DNA from: Hyaloscypha bicolor E
Lineage: Eukaryota > Ascomycota > Leotiomycetes > Helotiales > Hyaloscyphaceae
Direction of reading: 5' to 3'
DNA: 64,000 bases
Assembly (NCBI RefSeq): GCF_002865645.1
Contig: NW_020194519.1
Location: 493,542-557,541 of the forward strand
Both the position numbers and the translations under genes were made by a program. The notes under the pieces were generated by a model. That model was given only the letters and a program-made list of their open reading frames with translations, had not been told where the DNA came from and made no database searches. This document shows positions 34,829-46,363 of this stretch, one piece after another; position 1 is the first letter of the stretch, and each line of letters begins with the position of its first letter.

Positions 34829-35536
34829 AACACTTCGAAGGTTAGAGAACGCGGCGGGTTCGGCCTTTCGTTATTCCGTTCTTCGATTTGTAATTTATCT
34901 GCAAAACCTCACGTGCAACTTGAATCTGCTCGCATAATAATATCTTCTTTGAGCACAAGCTGCATGCGCATTCTGGACACTTTTCGGGCGCTGAAGTAGT
35001 GCTGCTCTATGCAAAAGAATGCAACGAAGACCCACAAATCACTCCTTTGCAGGCACTTGCCGCGCTTCTGTCCCACTTATGCCACATTGACGCTACTCAG
35101 AACCCCACTGCAAGATTACCCGGAAAGTGACGATTGGCTGCAGGAAAAACCACTGCTGCACGAATGGCTCTCAAGCCGCTTTACCGAGCACGAAGCAAAG
35201 GTCACTATTATTGGTGGGTAGCTATCTCCTGACCTTCAGCTCTGCGCCCAGACCAAAGCCTCATTTTTGGTGGAACCGTTCTTCGACAATGAATCCACTT
35301 CACGTCACATACCTCAAATCAATTCCACCGTCTCCGTATTTTCTTGCTTTGGATTGACAATCCCTGCCTATCTTTCGATGCATGTCCCGTTGGCCCATCT
35401 GCTGTCATCTAGGCTCCCTTTCTGGTGTTCCCCGCGTAGAGGCTGCCTTTCTGGAGTCTATTGGCCCAGCCTTGTCGACTTGGCCTGAACCAAATCAGCC
35501 TATGTCAAATCTTCCACCGACCTCTACTTCGACCAA
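34829..35536. other. Region upstream of HET gene 2
   Basis: A coding-like stretch at 35009-35221 (ends in LHEWLSSRFTEHEAKVTIIGG) has no recognised domain and is not continuous with the HET frame. The rest holds nothing recognisable; promoter of the HET gene expected. Confidence 0.4.
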
Positions 35537-38035
35537 ATGTCTCAGTCACTCTGTTCCACCTGTCGGTCGATCAATTTTCGGAAATACAGCTACGAAAGCA
35601 GATTTCGAGCCATTAGGCTTGGTTCTTGGAGGGGTATTTCCAATCGTGATGGGTGCCTATTCTGTAGCCTGGTCCGGGACGCCATTTTATCAAACGAACA
35701 CCGGCCTTCTTCCAAATCTATAATTAAGTTGTCAAACAGAAAGAGCTGGAAATGTTGTACCAGCTTCAATGAGTAGGTGATATTCTCTGAGTTCGAAGTT
35801 CCTCTTTCAGGTTTCGAGGTCTCTTAGAAATATCTTTTGAGGAAGAATTCATGAAACATTGATTCAACTCCTGCGTTTCTTCTGGTCGGGAAATACTAAT
35901 TTCAAGCTTATCAGGTACCATGGAATCAGGCGGTGGGATTATTCGAACGAGTTTGACCTCCAAGCCTACGCCTCAAAAACGAATACTTTATCCCGATATC
36001 AGTTTGATTTATACTGGGAATCGTATTCGGGAGAACGCACTCATGTTTATCTTCGTCCCTTACGCCCGGGGCCTTTTTTCGGTAGGATCGTCGACCGAGA
36101 TCATGCCGATCTAGCTTTGTGTAAGAGATGGCTTGATGTGTGTGACGAATATCATTCGGGGCCTATGGAACAGTGCATTGGTAAGAAGACATCGCGCCGT
36201 TTCCTCCAAGATTGTCTTCGTTTGATCGATGTCAAGAACATGGTAATCGTGAGAAGTTCGTCGAGTCGGACTGAGTATGTTGCACTGACGTATGTCTGGG
36301 GAGAAGACAAACTGAAACGGGAGAGGCCTCTGGGGTGGGAGATGCCTCGAACTCTAAGCGCAGCTGTTTGCACTGACGAGTATGGGGTTGAGACCATAGA
36401 TTTACCCAAAGAGCTCCCCCGCACCGTCCGAGATGCAATCGCGGTCACTCGCTCTCTTGAGTACGGCTACCTCTGGGTAGACTCACTTTGCATCATACAA
36501 GATGATAAGCAAGATCAAGACCTTCAAATAGGCATGATGGACGAGATATATAGCAATGCCACTCTAACTATTGCGGCTGGTTCGGGCTTGCGTAAGTCTA
36601 TTGAGCCCCTCCTTGATGTCTTGCTTTCGGGAAAATAAGGAAATGTTGACAGCATTCTCCCCTTAGATGCAGATTGGGGCTTGCCAGGTATTAGCCGGCG
36701 AAGGCGTTATGCTCAGCGCTCCGAAATTGTAGATGGCGTCGAACTTGCCGTTGAATTCCCATCCTTCGAAGAACTCAATTCAGGCACCTCACTGGTTTGG
36801 AATACTAGAGGATGGACATTGCAAGAAAAAGTTTGTAGCCATACTTTATTTGTCTCCCTACGTTTATCTATATCTACCGAGAATTATTCCGTACCTGAAT
36901 TTGGGAAGAACGGGCTAACATAATATAGATGCTTTCGAAACGATTATTGCTTTTTACCGACTTCCAGGTTTACTTCAGATGCCCCAACTCAGTGTGCGCT
37001 GAAGATATAGTCATGGAGGCGGGGGCCTTGTCTACTACTATTAAGAGGAGACAAAATCCATTTGCGTGGGGAGCCTCTCGTCTTGAGGAACCAGCCTTAT
37101 TGGATCAAGTGGGCGACTTCTTGACCCTTGAAAATTGGAAACTCACCGATAAGAATTGGAAACTCGCTTTCCTTCCGAACTACGTCGCTCTAATTTCAGA
37201 ATATACCCGAAGAACTTTCAGCTTCAGTCAAGACAGGCTCAAAGCCATATATGGAGTTCTACGGACCCTGGACCCGTCAGAGCGAGCGTTTCCAGGAGGC
37301 TTACCACGAGCTTGGCTTGCAGAAACTCTCCTCTGGCAACCACGAGATGATAGCAAATACGCCATTGATACTAAAACTATTGGAATGCCAACTTGGTCAT
37401 GGGCAGCATGGTCACTGAGCGAGGGTTGTGTTTGGTCGGAATATGCCCGTCCGGATGCCATTTCTGGTAGCGAACCTCTCACAACAATACACGTACAAGG
37501 AGATGGAGGATCGGCCAACTCTTATTGTGTATGGACGAGCTATAAGACGCTGTTCGGAAGCAAGAAGACCACTGCGGACTCCCTCTCGAAAAATGCCCGG
37601 CAGCTGCTGAAGTCGTCCGGCACGATGTTGAGTTTCGTGACCTCCATATGTATAATTCGGATCGGCGAGGCAACATACGAGCAAAACATTTCCGATGATG
37701 CGCTTCAGACATATTACCTAATGGACAGCGAGCGCTACCGTGTTGGAAAAATATGGACGTGTGATCGTGTAGCGCGGTCACGTCGTGACCATCAATTTAT
37801 TGCTCTTTCCTCGAGAAAAACGGGAATAGCGATAAAGGATGCGGTTGCAGATATGCATATACCCAAATATATAGATGGGAACGGTGGTTCCAAGAATTCG
37901 CCGGCAACTAACTGGAGAGCTATAAACGTTATGCTGGTGGACTGGAAAGGTGATGTTGCGTTTCGGGTAGCTGTTGGTCAGGTCATTTCGACGGCGTGGA
38001 ATGAGGAAACGACGAAGTTGGTATATCTAGGATAA
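35537..38035 (+). CDS. HET domain protein 2 with N-terminal Cys-pair motif, four exons
   Basis: Proposed exons 35537-35772, 35915-36591, 36667-36830 and 36929-38035 give 727 residues. Intron 1 uses GTAGGT, branch TACTAAT and ATCAG; introns 2 and 3 use GTAAGT/TTAG and GTTTGT/ATAG with branch GCTAAC. The N-terminus has CSTC and CLFC pairs, usual at the start of many fungal HET proteins. The HET core reads YVALTYVWGED, YLWVDSLCIIQDD, MMDEIYSNATLTIAAGSG, then across introns LHADWGLPG and RGWTLQEKMLSKRLLLFTD, so introns 2 and 3 are well supported by motif continuity. Role by family: hyphal self/non-self recognition and cell death. Intron 1 is the least certain part. Confidence 0.82.
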
Positions 38036-39420
38036 GAAACTGTTGGTATATTCTATTTATTTATTCATTTAATATGTTGTACTGTGTCATATAGCGTCTC
38101 GGGTTTATGGTTGGGTCGTACTGTGCCCAAAAGTTTAGAGAGAAACACCTCGGCTGAATTCGATTTTGACTGTCACATATATTTCCTAGATCGCAGGGGA
38201 TAGTTTTCGTTGTTGACGATAGGTGGAGAGAGTGAAGAGGGCATCCTTTCTTCACACTGCTGGGGATACCTGATCCCTATATTATATATATTATATTAGT
38301 GTGCCCCTGCCAGCCTCTGTAAACATCCCTATTCCGCTCGCGTGGCATTCCCAAACCAGGATTATCCGCCCACAGGGGTAAAACAGGAGGCTAACTCTAA
38401 TTAGGATATATGTAAGTACCCTTTTAGGACAGGCCTAAAAAGGAATTGATAGTCTCCGTTGTTGGATATTACCTCATTGACAGGCTTTAATTCGTCGACT
38501 GGAAGCTTCAAAATTGCCGCAAGCAAAAGACAAAACTCGATAGATAAGAGAGATTTTGTTGGAAGTGTTGAACTTTGAATATTTGAGAGCTTCTCTGCAT
38601 GCACGCTCAACAATACGAAAGTCAATCAGCGACTTTGGGCGAAGACTTGTTTGTATATAAGTACCTCTCGGGTCACCTTAGGATCGATATTGTTACAGCT
38701 ACTGCACCGGCGGCTGCATATCGCCCGCCTTGGAGGGACAAGAGTTATTCCCAAGGTTAATTCGGCCCACCTTGTATCGCTAATAGTTATGAAATCATAA
38801 GTTCGTGTTTAGGATATTCTGCCTTTACGTCTCAAGATGTGGATAGCCATAATGAAGTTAGGAAAGTCTGAACGTAAGGAGAGTAGTAGAGTAATGTGAG
38901 CGTCATTCTTTTGCGGCCGAGTAGCCCGTGCGCGTCGGACGTTTCCAATAAAGTGGTGGTTGTAAGTCTTGGTGTGTTTTGCCCAAGGAATCAGTTTTGA
39001 GTGTGCTTGGGGGGAATATACGGATCTTCGGAATAAGAATCCGAATCTAACTGAAGTGAAATGGTGCAAGACAACGAGAGTGAAATGCAAATCTCCCTCT
39101 CTACGCTAGTCGCCACGCAACAAACGACCTAGCGCCACCAAAACAGGACAAATTCACAGGAAGACTCTTCGCAGAGTAATAGAGAGAATGGTGAATGCGA
39201 GTACTTTGAATTAAGCTCCTGAATCATCTGATCCGTCGTCTACAACCATCACCTGATTTGCACCTCCGTGTTTCCCTCCCCCTGTAATATATGCTGTTAC
39301 CCAAGACAAAAAAGGAAGGAGCTCCAGAAAATATATATCATATTTCCATCACTTCCACAATTCCCCGATCTCGCAAAAATCCACTTTTTGCCTCCCTAGC
39401 TCCCCAATAACGTGGCTTAC
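38036..39420. other. Intergenic region between HET gene 2 and the aldolase gene
   Basis: About 1.4 kb, convergent with the minus-strand aldolase gene. A short TATATAT run at 38.28 kb. No gene, repeat or RNA recognised. Confidence 0.4.
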
Positions 39421-40425
39421 CTATAAACTCTTCTCCAGCTTCATAACCTCCGCCACCCCGTCCCGAATGCTTTGTGTCCTGACTTCGTCCAATCGTTTCA
39501 ACGGCCGTCTCGGGTATCCCCCGTATCCAAAGTACGATTGAATGGCGCTCTTGGTCCCGGCAATCGCAGCCTTAGTCAGCACCCAATCCCCCTTACTCAA
39601 CACCTTCTGCAACTCAAACGCCTCGTCCCTCTTCCCCTGCTTATACAGCTCCCACACCTTCACACAAACCTTCGGCATCACGTTCGCGCCGCCTGCAATG
39701 ATGCCGCTTCCCCCTGACACCAGGGTCTGGGCGGTGAAATCGCACATCCCGCCGAACGCCATGTATCCCGACCCTTCGGAGAAAGGCGTCTTTGCATTCG
39801 TAGCAAGCGCGACACGCGTCAATTTCCCCGTATTCCCGCACGTGAACTTCGTGCCCACGATATTCGGGTGTGCAGCAAGGCGGATTAGCAGGTCGGAGTC
39901 CATGTCGATGCCGGCCACGGCGCCGGGGTAGTTGTACAGGATGATGGGGAGCGGACTCTCGTCCGCGACCTCGACGAAGTACCTGTATACGGCATCTTCG
40001 TCCATCAGGCCGCGGAAATAGCTGGGCGGGAGGAGGAGCACGTATTCCCCGCCTGCCTTCCCGGATTCTTTGATCAGGTTTAGGGTGCCTCGGACACTGC
40101 CTTCGGTGGCCCCGACGATGATGGGGATTTGTGTGAAGCCAGCACTGTCGAGGGCTTCTCGCGTGGCGCGGGTGACGGCTGTCTTTTCGGCGGGGGAGAG
40201 GTGGACGGCTTCTCCGTTGCTGCCCATAGTTACCAGGCCCACGAGCCCGGACTCGGCGAGTCGGATGGCGTGGCGCTTGATGGTGGGGATGTCGAGGTCT
40301 TCGGTTGTGGGGTCGAAGAAGGTCATTGTTGGGGCGCAGATGCCGGGCAGGAGAGGACGACGAGTGCTCGTGTGGCCATTTGCCCCATTGGAGGAGGTGC
40401 CGTTGACTCCATTGGTGTGCGTCAT
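39421..40425 (-). CDS. DHDPS/NAL-family aldolase, GaaC/LGA1-like (L-threo-3-deoxy-hex-2-ulosonate aldolase)
   Basis: 334 codons, single exon. The TIM-barrel class I aldolase family signature is present: TMGSNGEAVHLS at 67-78, catalytic Tyr164 in ILYNYPG and Schiff-base Lys193 in VGTKFTCGN. APTMTFFDPTTEDLD near the start and SYFGYGGYPRRPLKRL at the end are typical of the fungal enzyme that splits 2-keto-3-deoxy-L-galactonate to pyruvate and L-glyceraldehyde in D-galacturonate (pectin) catabolism. This sub-family call rests on recall of the family; 4-hydroxy-2-oxoglutarate aldolase is the alternative. The first 20 residues are Gly/Asn/Thr-rich and probably disordered. It is divergent from the Gfo/Idh/MocA gene, but no other galacturonate genes are in view. 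Confidence 0.85.
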   Translation of the reverse strand: MTHTNGVNGTSSNGANGHTSTRRPLLPGICAPTMTFFDPTTEDLDIPTIKRHAIRLAESGLVGLVTMGSNGEAVHLSPAEKTAVTRATREALDSAGFTQIPIIVGATEGSVRGTLNLIKESGKAGGEYVLLLPPSYFRGLMDEDAVYRYFVEVADESPLPIILYNYPGAVAGIDMDSDLLIRLAAHPNIVGTKFTCGNTGKLTRVALATNAKTPFSEGSGYMAFGGMCDFTAQTLVSGGSGIIAGGANVMPKVCVKVWELYKQGKRDEAFELQKVLSKGDWVLTKAAIAGTKSAIQSYFGYGGYPRRPLKRLDEVRTQSIRDGVAEVMKLEKSL

Positions 40426-42033
40426 GGTTCAGGTGAGAGGATGGAAACGATTGTGTTGTGGTCTGTCCGTGGAGAGTGGAGAGGAAGTCCTTGGAGGCGA
40501 GGTGGCCGAGATGTGAGATAGACTAGGAAGTAGGAAGAGGAACAAGAGGGAAGCAGATAGGGAGGAGACTAAATAATAAGAAAGAACTGATGAGTGTGAT
40601 GAGAAAGGCAAGCAACGAAAAACTGTGGCAGGCCGGGAACGGAAAGGACGTATCTCTGAGCAGACTCGGAGAGCAACGGTATGTATAAGAGAAACTCAAG
40701 GCCTTGCAAGTAAGATTTCCCGAAAACCCGATGGGGAGGGAAAGGCACACCATGGCCTGCCGAATGATAGATAGTTCTGACTGCCTTTGGTGGGGGGCCA
40801 GCTCATAAGTGATATTATTATTCCGAGGAGGGCCTCCTGCTTGCGTTCCCTTTTGCGAAAAAAAAAAGGGTGCCACTCTGCTACTTGCGGAGTAGGATGG
40901 GGCGAGGGGCGAGGGGACGGCACAGGTAGCCCGAAGCATACTGTACCTCTCTGTTCTTGACCTGCCCTGCTTCTGGCCCATCAGGAAGGGGGAATCTAAT
41001 TCTGGCTGTAACGCAATGCGCGCGTTGCAATGGTGAAGTCCTGACTAAATTCGTTCTGTATGAGTCTCGTTGCAGGTCGTGAGGACGTTCCCAGATGCAG
41101 GGTCAGTCCTACGCAGCCAAGGGTGCGCATGTAGGTTGCTGGGTTTGGGAGCGAGATGTCGATGCTATGGCTGATGGCGTGAGGCCTTTTTGTCGCGGAC
41201 GAGTTTTTCCACCAGTAACAGCGCTGAGTCGGATCATTTCGATCAACGATTACGATGCGTGGGGTAGAAGGCTACAAAACGCCATCTTAGGCTGTTTATC
41301 GGTGGTGGAGTGACTAAATGCGGGGCAGGGCACAAATGTGACCTGGGAGAGCACGAGAGGCTGAGCTCAGCAGCGGGTGGACATGGCCAAAGTGAAGAGA
41401 GGATGGATTGGGATTCGGGAATGGCGATGTGTGGTCCTCGATCTTATGTATGGCAGAACAGGCTGAATTGGGGGGGGGGGGTTGGTTGAGAGAGCTGGTA
41501 CGTGATGGAGGGGCGTGATCGAGCCACCCCTCAGGCATGCCTTTGTTCTCCGAAGATCCAAGACTTCTTACCCTTTCCGATAATGATAGTGGGATGGCGC
41601 CAGAAGCCCCTTTAACTAACAATACTAGCATCTCCAATTTGAAGTCAGCGAATTCCCCTTTTCAGAAGTGCAAGGAAGGGCAAGAAAATACTCCCTCCCC
41701 CTCCAATCCCCTCCACTCCCCTCCCCTCCCCTCCACTCCACTCCACCTCCGCCAAAACACCACAACTCGCTAGCACCGGAGTATTTCACAGCGAGCCCCG
41801 CCAGCCGGGCTGCCCCTCAATTTCCTCCGCCAACGCCAGCCCAACCTCCACCCCCCGTGTTCCGTCAGAACCCGGAGTGAGTTCTGCCAGAGCACCTCGT
41901 CAACACCGCATGCCAGGGCCTGATTCCAACATGATTTCTCCTTACATACCCAGCTCAACTCCTCACAGCATATCCATTTCCATCGATCACGGCTAGAGCG
42001 AAGAAACACAACTCGGTCGGAGTCAACAGCAAA
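40426..42033. promoter_or_regulatory. Divergent promoter region with CT-rich tract
   Basis: 1.6 kb between the aldolase (minus) and the Gfo/Idh/MocA gene (plus). A pyrimidine-rich tract at about 41.69-41.76 kb (repeated CTCCCCTCC-type units) lies 270-340 bp upstream of the plus-strand ATG, a common feature of fungal promoters. A G-run near 41.47 kb and purine-rich sequence just upstream of the aldolase (40.43-40.62 kb, CT-rich on its own strand) are also seen. Open frames here are low complexity and unsupported. Confidence 0.45.
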
Positions 42034-43401
42034 ATGGATTCTATACCCCTCCACCCCGCATCCAGCGCCCCCAAACCTGCCGAAAATGCCCCCTCCAAGC
42101 CATTGAACGTCCTCATGGTCGGAACAGGCGAATACACAACCGGGTTCGTGGGTGGTGGCGCCTCAGGAAGCGACAAGAAGGTGGGCGTCGTGGGCCTTAC
42201 AATGTTTGACCTGCGACGACGAGGGAAGGTTGGGCAGCTCTCTATGGTTGGGACGAGTGGGACGAAATACCCCGCGATTCGTATGTCGCTTTCCTCCTCC
42301 CTCAGCAACCCAAGTCCCAATTGACGATTCCCAGGCGAGCATCTGCATAAGAACATCACGCAATTCTACAACGGTCTCGATACCTCCTTCCAATCCTACC
42401 CCGCAGACGACAAGGTGGACCCCAACGCCTACAAAGCCGCGATCGATGCATTGTCTCCCGGCGACGCCATCACGATCTTCACGCCCGACACCACACACTA
42501 CCCGATCGCTTTGTACGCCATCGAACGCAAAATCCACGTCCTGATCACAAAACCCGCTGTCAAAACCCTCGCCCATCATCTAGCTCTCCTGGAAGCAGCG
42601 AAGAAGCATGGGGTTTTCGTGTATATCGAGCATCACAAACGCTATGATCCGGCGTACGCGGATGCACGCTTCAAAGCACAATCGCTGGGCGATTTCAATT
42701 ATTTTTATAGTTACATGAGCCAGCCTAAATCGCAACTCGAAACATTCAAAGCTTGGGCTGGCGTGGATTCCGACATCTCCTACTACCTGAACAGCCATCA
42801 CATCGACATCAACGAGTCCATTGTGCAAACGCTCGGCTACGCGCCTGTCAAGGTCTCCGCCTCGGCATCCAAAGGCACAGCCCTAGATCTGGGCTGCGCG
42901 CCGCAGACGGAAGATACGATTTCGCTCTTGGTGCATTGGGTCAAGACCGCTGATCCGAGTAAAAGAGCAACAGGCGTCTACACCGCGTCTTGGACCGCGC
43001 CGCAGAAAGCCGGTGTTCACTCGAATCAGTATTTCCATTACATGGCGAGTGGAGGCGAGATCCGGATTGATCAGGCGAAGCGAGGGTATGATGTCGCAGA
43101 TGATCGAGCGGGGCAGCTGATGTGGTATAACCCATTCTATATGCGGTATGCGCCTGACGAGGAAGGGAATTTCGGGGGCCAAGGCGGGTATGGATATGTG
43201 AGTTTCGAGAAGTTCGTCGATGGGTGTCGGGCAGTGAATGAGCGGGGCGTGGAGGCGTTGGAGGTGCTTGATAAGAGGGGGCTACCGACGCTGCGGAATA
43301 CGGTTGCTACCACGGCGATTCTGGAGGCGGGGAGGAGGGCTATTGATGAGGGGCGGGAGGTGGGGATTGAGGAGAAGGAAGGGGTTTGGAGGCTTATTTA
43401 G
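42034..43401 (+). CDS. Gfo/Idh/MocA-family NAD(P)-dependent oxidoreductase
   Basis: Two exons, 42034-42280 and 42335-43401 (437 residues). The 54-bp intron (GTATGT...CCCAG) joins KYPAI to [12 protein letters not shown] in frame. The N-terminal Rossmann fold is seen as [18 protein letters not shown] at 25-42. Lys155 in ITKPAVKTL corresponds to the EKP-motif lysine (here TKP), EHHKRYDP follows, and SHHIDINES around 235-243 is the family's His/Asp catalytic segment. Members oxidise sugars or related polyols; the substrate cannot be told from sequence. The divergent arrangement with a deoxy-keto-sugar-acid aldolase hints at sugar metabolism, which is inference. Convergent with the glutathione peroxidase gene, about 300 bp apart. 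Confidence 0.88.
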
Positions 43402-43698
43402 AGGGGGCATTGTTTCTCAGGGTCCGGAATTGGAATCGGACTATCTCACTCATGACCTGTTGGACTGGGAAAAGCGTAGAATGCAATCTCGCTCCGTTTT
43501 TTACTTTCTTGCTAATGTTTATTATTATAAAGCAAATCCTGTTGAAAGGAGACTGACTCAGTGAGCCGCAAACATCCTTCATCCATCAAGGAATGGTTCC
43601 CCAGGCATTATTCATCCGCTTCCACCTATCTGCAAATGCAAATGGCATATTTTCCTTTCCATCCGCCCTTCGCAAAACTACAGCTTTGGCGTCCTCAG

Positions 43699-44464
43699 TC
43701 AAGCCTCGTTAATCGCACCCAACACCTCCTTCTCCAGACTCTCCGGCTTCGTCGTACTCGCCCACCGGCCCCTCACCTTGCCATCCTTACCCACCAGCCA
43801 CTTCTCGAAGTTCCACTTCACCCGCTTCATGCCGAGCAGGCCCGGCTTCTCCTCTTTCAGCCACTCGAACAGCGGGTTCGCTTTATCGCCGTTGACGTCC
43901 GTCTTGCCCATTATGGGGAAGGAGACGCCGTAGTTGAGCTGGCAGAAGGATTGGATTTCCTCGTCGGAGCCCTGCGCGAACGGAAGGTGAGCCTTTTGTT
44001 TTCAAGATGCGAGCAAAGCGAGCGCAGCGAGGACGGGGGTTTGGGGGCTTGCCCCCATCTACTACACGGCAAATGGGGAAGAGATAATTGAAAGGAGGGG
44101 GAAGGGGGGACGTACGGGTTCCTGGCCGCCGAACTGGTTACAGGGAAAGCCGAGGATGACGAACTGGTCTGGGTGCGAGGCAGAGATCTTCTTGTACAGC
44201 GACTCGAGGCCCTGGTACTGGGGCGTGAAGCCGCATTTCGACGCCGTGTTGACAATCAAGACGACCTTCCCCTTGTAGGTATCTAGGGGGACGGCGGCGC
44301 CTTTCTCTGTGGCGGTGGTGGTTAGCAAGGGCTTTGTATACTGATTGAAGTGAGGGGTGATGAGGGGTCACGCCATTCCACAGCAGTGGTGTGAGGAGGT
44401 TGGAATTGAGTCCGCACGTACTATCCAAAGGCTTGAAATCATAAAAACTGGTAGCGGACGCCAT
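43699..44464 (-). CDS. Glutathione peroxidase / thiol peroxidase (Hyr1/Gpx3-like)
   Basis: Exons (minus) 44464-44422, 44306-44116 and 43971-43699 give 168 residues, the usual length. Joins restore FKPLDKKGAAVPL and FGGQEPGSDEEI. The peroxidatic Cys lies in [30 protein letters not shown], a second Cys in [10 protein letters not shown] and the WNFEKWLV motif follow. Family: Cys-type peroxidase reducing H2O2 and lipid peroxides with thioredoxin; the yeast homologue also senses peroxide for Yap1. The frame stays open upstream to an ATG at 44722, adding 86 residues rich in Arg/Lys/Ser with few acids, which looks like a mitochondrial presequence, so two start sites could yield mitochondrial and cytosolic forms. 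The intron at 43972-44115 (144 bp) is the longest confirmed by reading. Confidence 0.9.
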
Positions 44465-44722
44465 GGTGCTTAAATCTCTCTTTTGCTGCTCCTGATACCT
44501 CTGTACGTCCTGACTCGGGGCCCAAAGATTGAGGAACGGGATCGACTTTTTGACTCCGTGAGCGGCGCGTTGATTCGGGTCTTTGAATGCGGACTGGAAG
44601 AGAGATTGCTGCGCTTGCATAAGATGACTCGAGTGTCGTGGAGCTCTTCGGCAGAGGATGGGTTTTATGAGGACAGCGGATGGGGAAGAGGTGAGGTGAG
44701 GTGAGTTTGTAAACCGTTTCAT

Positions 44723-45011
44723 TGATGATGAAGCACGGGATTCTAGACTCGTTAGAGGCACCGGCACAGGCACAGATGTTGCGGGTGGACGGCATGGAGC
44801 CTCGGCTCAACCGCCTTCCGAGCCACGCCGCCTGTGGGGCTCAATTCAAGCACGACGATTGATCGGGTTTTCGCCCGCTTCTTATCGATAAGGATCGTGG
44901 AACTGGTGGCGCGGTATCCCTGATCGAATGACGGGTGGCTCACCCCCATTCGTCTCTCCATGCAGCAGCAGACCAGATCAACGAATGCTTATTTCAAGCT
45001 TGCGCGCAACA
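44723..45011. promoter_or_regulatory. Short divergent promoter between glutathione peroxidase and FAD oxidoreductase genes
   Basis: Only about 290 bp separate the upstream ATG candidate of the peroxidase (minus) from the oxidoreductase ATG (plus). If the peroxidase starts at 44464, the shared region is 547 bp. No specific operator recognised. Confidence 0.4.
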
Positions 45012-46363
45012 ATGGCCGAACCTCAATCCCAGCAGCAAAGGAATATCGTGATTGTTGGTACGTCCAATTCCCACATGCCAACTTGGCAGAGCTGACTCGA
45101 GCAGGGGGCGGCATCATCGGCTGCACAACAGCCTACTTCCTGGCTCGACATCCACTCTTCAACCCCTCGCTGCACAAAATCACCATCATCGAAGCCCAAT
45201 CCATCGCCTCGGGCGCCTCGGGGAAAGCAGGCGGTCTCCTCGCTCTCTGGGCATACCCAGCATGCATCGTGCCCCTCTCCTTCAAGCTCCACGCCGAGCT
45301 GGCGAAAGAACATAACGGCGCCGAACGATGGGGATACAGAACTTTACACGTGGGCTCGATACGGGCAAAGGGAAAGGTATATGGTTCAGATGTGAAGGGC
45401 GAAGAGAAGGGCGGAGGAGAAGAATGGCAGAAGTTACCCAAGACGAAAAATAGAGGGAAGACGTTGGCTAGTATACCGAAGGATCTGGATTGGTTTGACC
45501 AAGATTGCATAAAAGGATACTCGGAGATGGGCACGCCGGAGACAACAGCACAAGTCCACCCGTACCTCTTCACGACCTCGATTTTCCAACTCGCTGCCGA
45601 AGCGGGTGTGCAGATTACCTACGGTTCCGTGACGGCGATTGATAGCTTCGATAATGGGGTGAAGGGAGTAACGTATGAGGAGAAGGAGACGAGGCATATT
45701 AAGACGTTACCGGCGAGCGACGTGGTGCTTGCTGCGGGGCCGTGGACAAGCCATGTCTTCCCCGAGGCGCCAATTGATGCGATTCGAGCACACAGCGTGG
45801 TTATAAAAGCAGATGTCTCGCCTTGGGCTGTGTTTACGGAGATCGATCTGCCGAGGGATTTTGGGAGGAAGGTGGAAGTGGGGGAGAAGAAGAGGAGGCA
45901 TGCGTTGAATGTTAATCCGGAGATGTATGCGAGGCCTGATGGGACGGTCTATGCTTGTGGTACGTGTTGCCCTCCAATTTCCTGCTCCTCAAGCACATTT
46001 ATTGATCTGGAGAGCGTTGTAGGAGAAGGCGACACCGACGTCCCCCTCCCCAAGACCTCCAACCTGGTAGTCTGCGACGACGACAGATGCCAAGACATAA
46101 CCGACTACATCTCCTCCATCTCCACACCACTTCGCACCGGCGACGTGCTCATAAAACAAGCTTGCTACCTTCCTCACGTATCGAGTGGCGGTGGGCCACT
46201 GATAGGGGAGACGGGAATAAGGGGGCTATGGATGGCGAGTGGGCATACGTGTTGGGGTATTCAGAATAGCTGTGCGACGGGCAAGCTAATGAGCGAGTTT
46301 ATTTTTGAGGGGGAGGCGAAGAGCGCGATAATTGAGACGCTGGATCCGAGGAGGTTTCTGTAG
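45012..46363 (+). CDS. FAD-dependent oxidoreductase of the DAO family (TDA3-like)
   Basis: Exons 45012-45057, 45105-45959 and 46023-46363 give 413 residues. The 47-bp first intron (GTACGT, branch GCTGAC, GCAG) joins NIVIVG to GGIIGCTTAYFLARHP, making the dinucleotide-binding GxGxxG at about 15-21. The second (GTACGT...TGTAG) joins GTVYACG to EGDTDVPLP. IIEAQSIASGASGKAGGLLALWAYP follows the Rossmann motif, and a C-terminal FAD-contact segment SGHTCWGIQNSCATGKLMSEF is present. This pattern matches the fungal family related to yeast Tda3, a putative amino-acid-oxidase-like protein linked to endosome-Golgi traffic; the substrate is unknown. Starting at the ATG at 45012 places the Rossmann fold at the N-terminus, which supports that start. 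Confidence 0.88.

Noticed and set aside
35846..36591. Second exon of HET gene 2 starting at 35846
   Set aside because: It keeps frame but uses a poor GAAG acceptor; the acceptor at 35914 has CAG and a TACTAAT branch site and also keeps frame.
40070..40521. 148- and 130-codon frames antisense to the aldolase gene
   Set aside because: Shadows of a GC-rich coding sequence in other frames; no domain and low-complexity translations.
41314..41880. Pro-rich short frames upstream of the Gfo/Idh/MocA gene
   Set aside because: Translation of a pyrimidine-rich promoter tract; no start context, domain or splice continuity.
44138..44773. 211-codon frame as an independent gene
   Set aside because: Its upstream half is the candidate presequence and first exon of glutathione peroxidase; the rest reads through the intron and then out of frame.
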